This document shows positions 5,867 through 8,812 of a stretch of DNA of 8,812 nt, piece by piece (the stretch's first letter is position 1; the number at the start of each line of letters is the position of its first letter). Both the position numbers and the translations under genes were made by a program. The notes below the pieces were generated by a model. It was not told where the DNA came from and did not search any database. It worked only from the letters and a program-made list of their open reading frames with translations. Location of the stretch: assembly GCA_002314775.1 (NCBI GenBank), contig DCHE01000090.1, positions 1 through 8,812 of the forward strand, given 5' to 3'. Source of the stretch: Lachnospiraceae bacterium UBA1760 (GTDB lineage Bacteria; Bacillota; Clostridia; Lachnospirales; Lachnospiraceae).

Positions 5867-6934
5867 TTGATAAAAAAAGTGATTTCACTGTGTAAAAGTT
5901 TTTTTCAGAATCGAGAGAGCTACCAGTTCTGCCCAAGATGTGAGGCTAATCTGACTCTTCAAAAGGGCTATAATGAAGAGCTGCCATACTGGATTTGTAA
6001 AGGGTGTGGGGAGATGCTCATAAACCCGGATATCGATTCGAACACGTCCTGGATATGTGACAGGTGCGGCAGCATGCTGAATATTCAGGCTGGTTTCACG
6101 GAAGAGATGGATGAATGGAAATGCACTGAGTGCGGATTTGTAAATGAAATTAACGAGGAGAATCTGTATCTGACTGAGGATGAGTACCAGGCTGATTTGC
6201 AGAACCCATATAAGGGGCTTTCTGATGAAGAAGTGATTAAGCTAATGAGCTATGAGGAAGTGGAGCAAATCTCAAAAAAGGGCAATGTATCGGTTGTTAA
6301 AAATGATGATGGGGAGATATTTGTAAGAAAGTATCTAAAATTCTATGACAAAACGGTCTATGAATATCTTATGCAGCACCCGGTTTCGCACATGCCACGT
6401 ATCATTGAGGTGTGTGAGAGTGATAACTGCCTGATTGTGATTGAGGAATTCATTTGCGGAAAAACTCTGGAGGAGATCCTTAGCACAGAGAGCTTTGATG
6501 TGGCTAGTGCAGCAGCTATAGTCCTTAAGCTAGCCTATATTCTCAGGGATTTGCACAATATAAAGCCTCCTATAATTCACAGAGATGTCAAGCCTGCGAA
6601 TATTATTATGGATGGCGAGGAGGTTGTCCTTCTTGATATGAACGCTGCAAAGTGGGTAAAGGATGAAGCGCAGGATACCAACCTGATTGGAAGCATGTAC
6701 TACGCTGCACCGGAGCAGTTTGGCTATGGTTTTTCTGCTTCCGATATCAAAACGGATATCTATGCACTCGGAATACTGCTCAATGTTTTGATAACCGGAA
6801 AGCTTCCTAAGGAGGATAAGGCGACGGGAGATATCTGGAGCCTGATCGAAGGCTGTATAAGGCTTGAGCCTGCGGAAAGATGCAGTGAAGCTGAACTGAT
6901 TGAGAGATTAAATACTATTATAAAATGCTACTAG
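5867..6934 (+). CDS. Hanks-type Ser/Thr protein kinase with two N-terminal zinc ribbons
   Basis: The 355-aa product starts at TTG 5867, supported by AAGGAG at 5852-5857 with 9-nt spacing; the first in-frame ATG would cut away the first zinc ribbon. Two CxxC pairs form one ribbon (C22/C25, C44/C47) and two more form a second (C64/C67, C86/C89), each pair of pairs separated by similar QKGYNEE/QAGFTEE linkers. The kinase domain runs from about residue 135. K155 (VRK) is the likely ATP lysine, E166 may be its partner, and IIHRDVKPAN (236-245) gives catalytic D240, K242 and N245. D257 begins DMN in place of DFG, and AAPEQF plus DIYALGILL follow. The glycine-rich loop is poor (KKGNVSVVKN). There is no membrane segment or PASTA repeat, so it should be cytosolic. 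It follows the MocR gene by 36 bp and ends in an intrinsic terminator. Substrates are unknown. Confidence 0.88.
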   Translation: MIKKVISLCKSFFQNRESYQFCPRCEANLTLQKGYNEELPYWICKGCGEMLINPDIDSNTSWICDRCGSMLNIQAGFTEEMDEWKCTECGFVNEINEENLYLTEDEYQADLQNPYKGLSDEEVIKLMSYEEVEQISKKGNVSVVKNDDGEIFVRKYLKFYDKTVYEYLMQHPVSHMPRIIEVCESDNCLIVIEEFICGKTLEEILSTESFDVASAAAIVLKLAYILRDLHNIKPPIIHRDVKPANIIMDGEEVVLLDMNAAKWVKDEAQDTNLIGSMYYAAPEQFGYGFSASDIKTDIYALGILLNVLITGKLPKEDKATGDIWSLIEGCIRLEPAERCSEAELIERLNTIIKCY

Positions 6935-6960
6935 GTATTTTTAGGACTAGTAGCATTTTT
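6922..6960 (+). terminator. Intrinsic terminator after the kinase gene
   Basis: A perfect 13-bp inverted repeat (6922-6934 with 6947-6959) encloses a 12-nt loop, and the right arm ends in a run of five T at 6956-6960. The left arm contains the last three kinase codons and the TAG stop itself. The A-run at the left foot means it could also act on transcription coming from the other direction. It separates the MocR-kinase unit from the gene at 7185. Confidence 0.88.
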
Positions 6961-6989
6961 ATATTCTAAAAATAGTAAAAAAGCCATGC

Positions 6990-7035
6990 ATTTAGGCCCC
7001 CGGATTCTTCGTCCCACAAGCGTCACAGCCTAAAT
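6990..7035. repeat. GC-rich hairpin element in the intergenic region
   Basis: atttaggc (6990-6997) pairs exactly with gcctaaat (7028-7035). The 30-bp interior is C-rich (ccccggattcttcgtcccac and onward), unlike the A+T-rich DNA on both sides. No T-run follows, so it is not an obvious terminator. Its make-up resembles a dispersed REP-like intergenic repeat, but one copy in one window cannot show that. Confidence 0.5.
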
Positions 7036-7043
7036 ATTTGTAA

Positions 7044-7072
7044 TTGAATATTATAGAATCTCTTTGTATAAT
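7044..7072 (+). promoter_or_regulatory. Sigma-A-type promoter for the gene at 7185
   Basis: TTGAAT (7044-7049, 4 of 6) and TATAAT (7067-7072, 6 of 6) are separated by 17 bp. The predicted start near 7079 gives a leader of about 105 nt before ATG 7185. A weaker TATAAA at 7135-7140 sits closer to the gene but lacks a good -35 box. Confidence 0.7.
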
Positions 7073-7105
7073 GAACGTGATAAAACAAATAATAAGAGCA
7101 AAATG

Positions 7106-7120
7106 CTATACACTGTATAG
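7106..7120. promoter_or_regulatory. Small dyad, possible operator in the leader
   Basis: ctatac (7106-7111) and gtatag (7115-7120) form a perfect 6-bp inverted repeat around a 3-bp centre. It lies about 27 bp downstream of the predicted transcription start, where a bound protein could block elongation. It is short and A+T-rich, so chance is a real possibility. Confidence 0.3.
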
Positions 7121-7184
7121 GATAAATAAGTTTGTATAAAAGAAAAATATTAAGTAATACTATGGATTAAAGGAGGATAAAAAA

Positions 7185-8812
7185 ATGGGTGCAGGAATGG
7201 GTGAAAGAGATCCAGATCAGATATTTGATGATCAGGAGAATAGTGTAATTGATACTACAAAACATGATGAGAAGAACAATATAAACGAGCTTGATGAAAA
7301 AAAGAGTATTATTGGGGAGCCTCAATTTGTTGAAAGGAATTCATCTATCGGTATGAAGGAGATAGATGGAAGCAACATTGATATGACGAGGTTTTTTAAG
7401 GAGGCGAAGGAGGTAAATATAGACCTTGCCAGATTAACAACTGAGTCATCAGTAGGAATTCAAGGCAGGGAGTCTATAACTGCCCAAAAAGCAGGTATTC
7501 TTGGACAAAAGGATAGCGCTGAGATGGATAGAATCAAGAAAAACTTAGATAAAATCAAGATGTTATATACAACTGATAGAAGCAAAAAAGAATCTCTTCT
7601 TGCGTTGACACTAAAAATCGAGGATACATATCTTGATGCGATAAACTCATGCCAGTACTATCTTAAGCATAAGTCTACCTTCTTTGGAAGTGCCAGATAT
7701 AGAGCAGTAATTGAAACATTGAATAAATTGAACAATGAGCTTGGAAGCATTTCAGCCTTTAAGCTTAGACAGGCTCGTATGACTGACGATGAGAAGGCTA
7801 TGTTTAAAAATGCAACAGATATTATGTATTTTTCAAAAGTCATGGAGTTTGAACAGTCGTCTGGTGCATATAAGCCAGAGGCTGTAGAAGCGGATAAGTT
7901 CTACAATGGTAGAAAGATGACCGATAATGATAACAAGCCTTCAGACCCAGAGGATGTTTTAAATTCATTAACAAAGCTTGAGGAGACACCAAGGTGTATT
8001 GCAAGCCTTATTATGGGTGTGCATTCGCCAACAGAGCTTATGAGTAGGCTTGGGAAGGATGGAGCTGATATTTCCAGGGCACTTCTTAGGCTTTTGAAGC
8101 AATTTAAGCCACATACTGCCCAGGTTAAGTATTTTAACACTGCAAGATTTGGTTATCACGGAGATACATTTTTACGTAAGTTTGAGGGCTCTAGTAAGAA
8201 GATTCAGCATACAACTATGGGCCTTGTTCAGGAAGAGGATGGTAAGCTTTCACTTAGAATTATTGAGAAAAACGGCTCAAAGTTAATTCAGCTTCCATTT
8301 ACAAGCGAAGCACTTTTCAATAAGCTTCAGGATGATATGATGCTTCATGAGGATAAGTTTGGAAAGAAATTTACTAATAATGCGCTTGCCTGGATAAAAA
8401 ATGAGAAGCTTGATCTTGTTCAGCAGAGCAAGCTTCGTGATACATGCACAACTCTTATTGAGAGAAGATTTGGCTTAAGTCATGAAAAGTATGGTGCAGT
8501 TTTAAGAGCAGTTCCAGTTGATAGATTAAGAGAAACAGCAATAAAGCTTATTGATTCAGTTAACTATACAAAAGATGAGTTTCTGTCAGATAATCATATA
8601 ATCGTATATAGAAACTCTCCAATTATAGGAACTGTAATTAATGATGAAAAGGCGAAGAATCAGGCGATTAAGAATATCGAGAAAGAGAATAAAGAAGAGA
8701 AAAAAGCTCGCGAGTCTGAGGAGAATAAGGAAAATAAGGATAATGAAAATAATGAAGCTGCCGAAATAGCTGCATTATTTGAAAAAGTCAAGGGTATCTT
8801 CGGTGCCAAAGA
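7185..8812 (+). CDS. Large unrecognised soluble protein (3' end beyond window)
   Basis: An open frame begins at ATG 7185, preceded by AGGAGG at 7171-7176 with 8-nt spacing, and stays open for 542 codons to the window end. I do not recognise the family. No signal peptide or membrane segment is visible. Residues 1-60 are acidic and look disordered (DPDQIFDDQENS, ELDEKK). Residues about 105-225 are largely helical and include KKNLDKIKMLYTTDRSKKESLLALTLKIEDTYLDAINSCQYYLKH in separate helices. Residues 255-315 include a second helical block (LTKLEETPRCIASLIMG, ISRALLRLLKQF). A mixed strand/helix part follows to about residue 485, then a Lys/Glu/Asn-rich linker (about 487-526), after which AAEIAALFEKVKGIFG opens a new segment. 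The linker implies a multidomain protein continuing further. It has its own promoter and lies behind the kinase terminator, so it is a separate unit. It could be a kinase substrate, but nothing here shows this. Confidence 0.85.
   Translation, partial: MGAGMGERDPDQIFDDQENSVIDTTKHDEKNNINELDEKKSIIGEPQFVERNSSIGMKEIDGSNIDMTRFFKEAKEVNIDLARLTTESSVGIQGRESITAQKAGILGQKDSAEMDRIKKNLDKIKMLYTTDRSKKESLLALTLKIEDTYLDAINSCQYYLKHKSTFFGSARYRAVIETLNKLNNELGSISAFKLRQARMTDDEKAMFKNATDIMYFSKVMEFEQSSGAYKPEAVEADKFYNGRKMTDNDNKPSDPEDVLNSLTKLEETPRCIASLIMGVHSPTELMSRLGKDGADISRALLRLLKQFKPHTAQVKYFNTARFGYHGDTFLRKFEGSSKKIQHTTMGLVQEEDGKLSLRIIEKNGSKLIQLPFTSEALFNKLQDDMMLHEDKFGKKFTNNALAWIKNEKLDLVQQSKLRDTCTTLIERRFGLSHEKYGAVLRAVPVDRLRETAIKLIDSVNYTKDEFLSDNHIIVYRNSPIIGTVINDEKAKNQAIKNIEKENKEEKKARESEENKENKDNENNEAAEIAALFEKVKGIFGAK

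Noticed and set aside
6990..7035. Second terminator or a riboswitch
   Set aside because: There is no T-run after the hairpin, it lies upstream of the promoter of the next gene, and no known riboswitch core is recognisable.
7658..8159. Minus-strand frames of 61-79 aa
   Set aside because: They lie wholly within the long + strand gene at 7185, lack start signals and resemble no family; they are reading-frame shadows.

Overview
The window looks like a stretch of chromosome from a low-GC Firmicute, most likely a Lachnospiraceae member (Butyrivibrio/Pseudobutyrivibrio/Roseburia-like). This is inferred from A+T-rich codon use, strong AGGAGG-type ribosome binding sites, sigma-A-like promoters, an AAA-ATPase-like/PD-(D/E)XK protein of the DUF1703 type, a remnant of a C1-type peptidase with a lectin-like domain, and a MocR/PdxR-type regulator. 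No marker in the window fixes the genus. All recognisable genes are on the + strand.

Positions 1-1020 hold a compact run of three genes: the 3' end of a VOC/glyoxalase-fold protein, a small ArsC/Spx-like thioredoxin-fold protein, and a macro-domain protein of a subgroup in which the usual adenine-binding and catalytic aspartates are replaced. Directly after the macro gene, with no start of its own, lies an open reading frame encoding the 3' part of a papain-like (C1) peptidase with a lectin-like domain. Its catalytic Cys/His portion is missing and an in-frame stop marks the junction, so it is a 5'-truncated pseudogene.

Positions 1724-1866 are the most striking non-coding part. Five degenerate 19-bp units with a period of about 20-21 bp (two helical turns) are followed by one perfect inverted copy. 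That inverted copy carries the -35 hexamer of a near-consensus promoter, TTGATA-N17-TATACT. The promoter drives a gene for an AAA-ATPase-like protein with an N-terminal MerR/excisionase-like winged-helix domain and a C-terminal PD-(D/E)XK nuclease domain. A 189-aa protein with two predicted membrane segments follows 21 bp downstream and is probably cotranscribed. The promoter geometry shows that the ATPase must start at an internal ATG (about 1900), not at the first ATG of the open frame.

Positions 4387-6960 hold a MocR-family (GntR winged helix plus aminotransferase fold) regulator preceded by two tandem 12-bp repeats. It is followed 36 bp later by a TTG-initiated Hanks-type Ser/Thr kinase with two N-terminal zinc ribbons. 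A strong intrinsic terminator closes this unit, and its stem begins inside the last codons of the kinase gene.

Positions 6961-7184 are intergenic (a GC-rich hairpin, a good promoter and a small dyad). They lead into a long gene, beginning at 7185 and running off the window end, that encodes at least 542 residues of a soluble, highly charged protein I do not recognise. The repeat array with its self-linked ATPase/nuclease gene, the zinc-ribbon kinase, and this unknown large gene are the parts that deserve follow-up.
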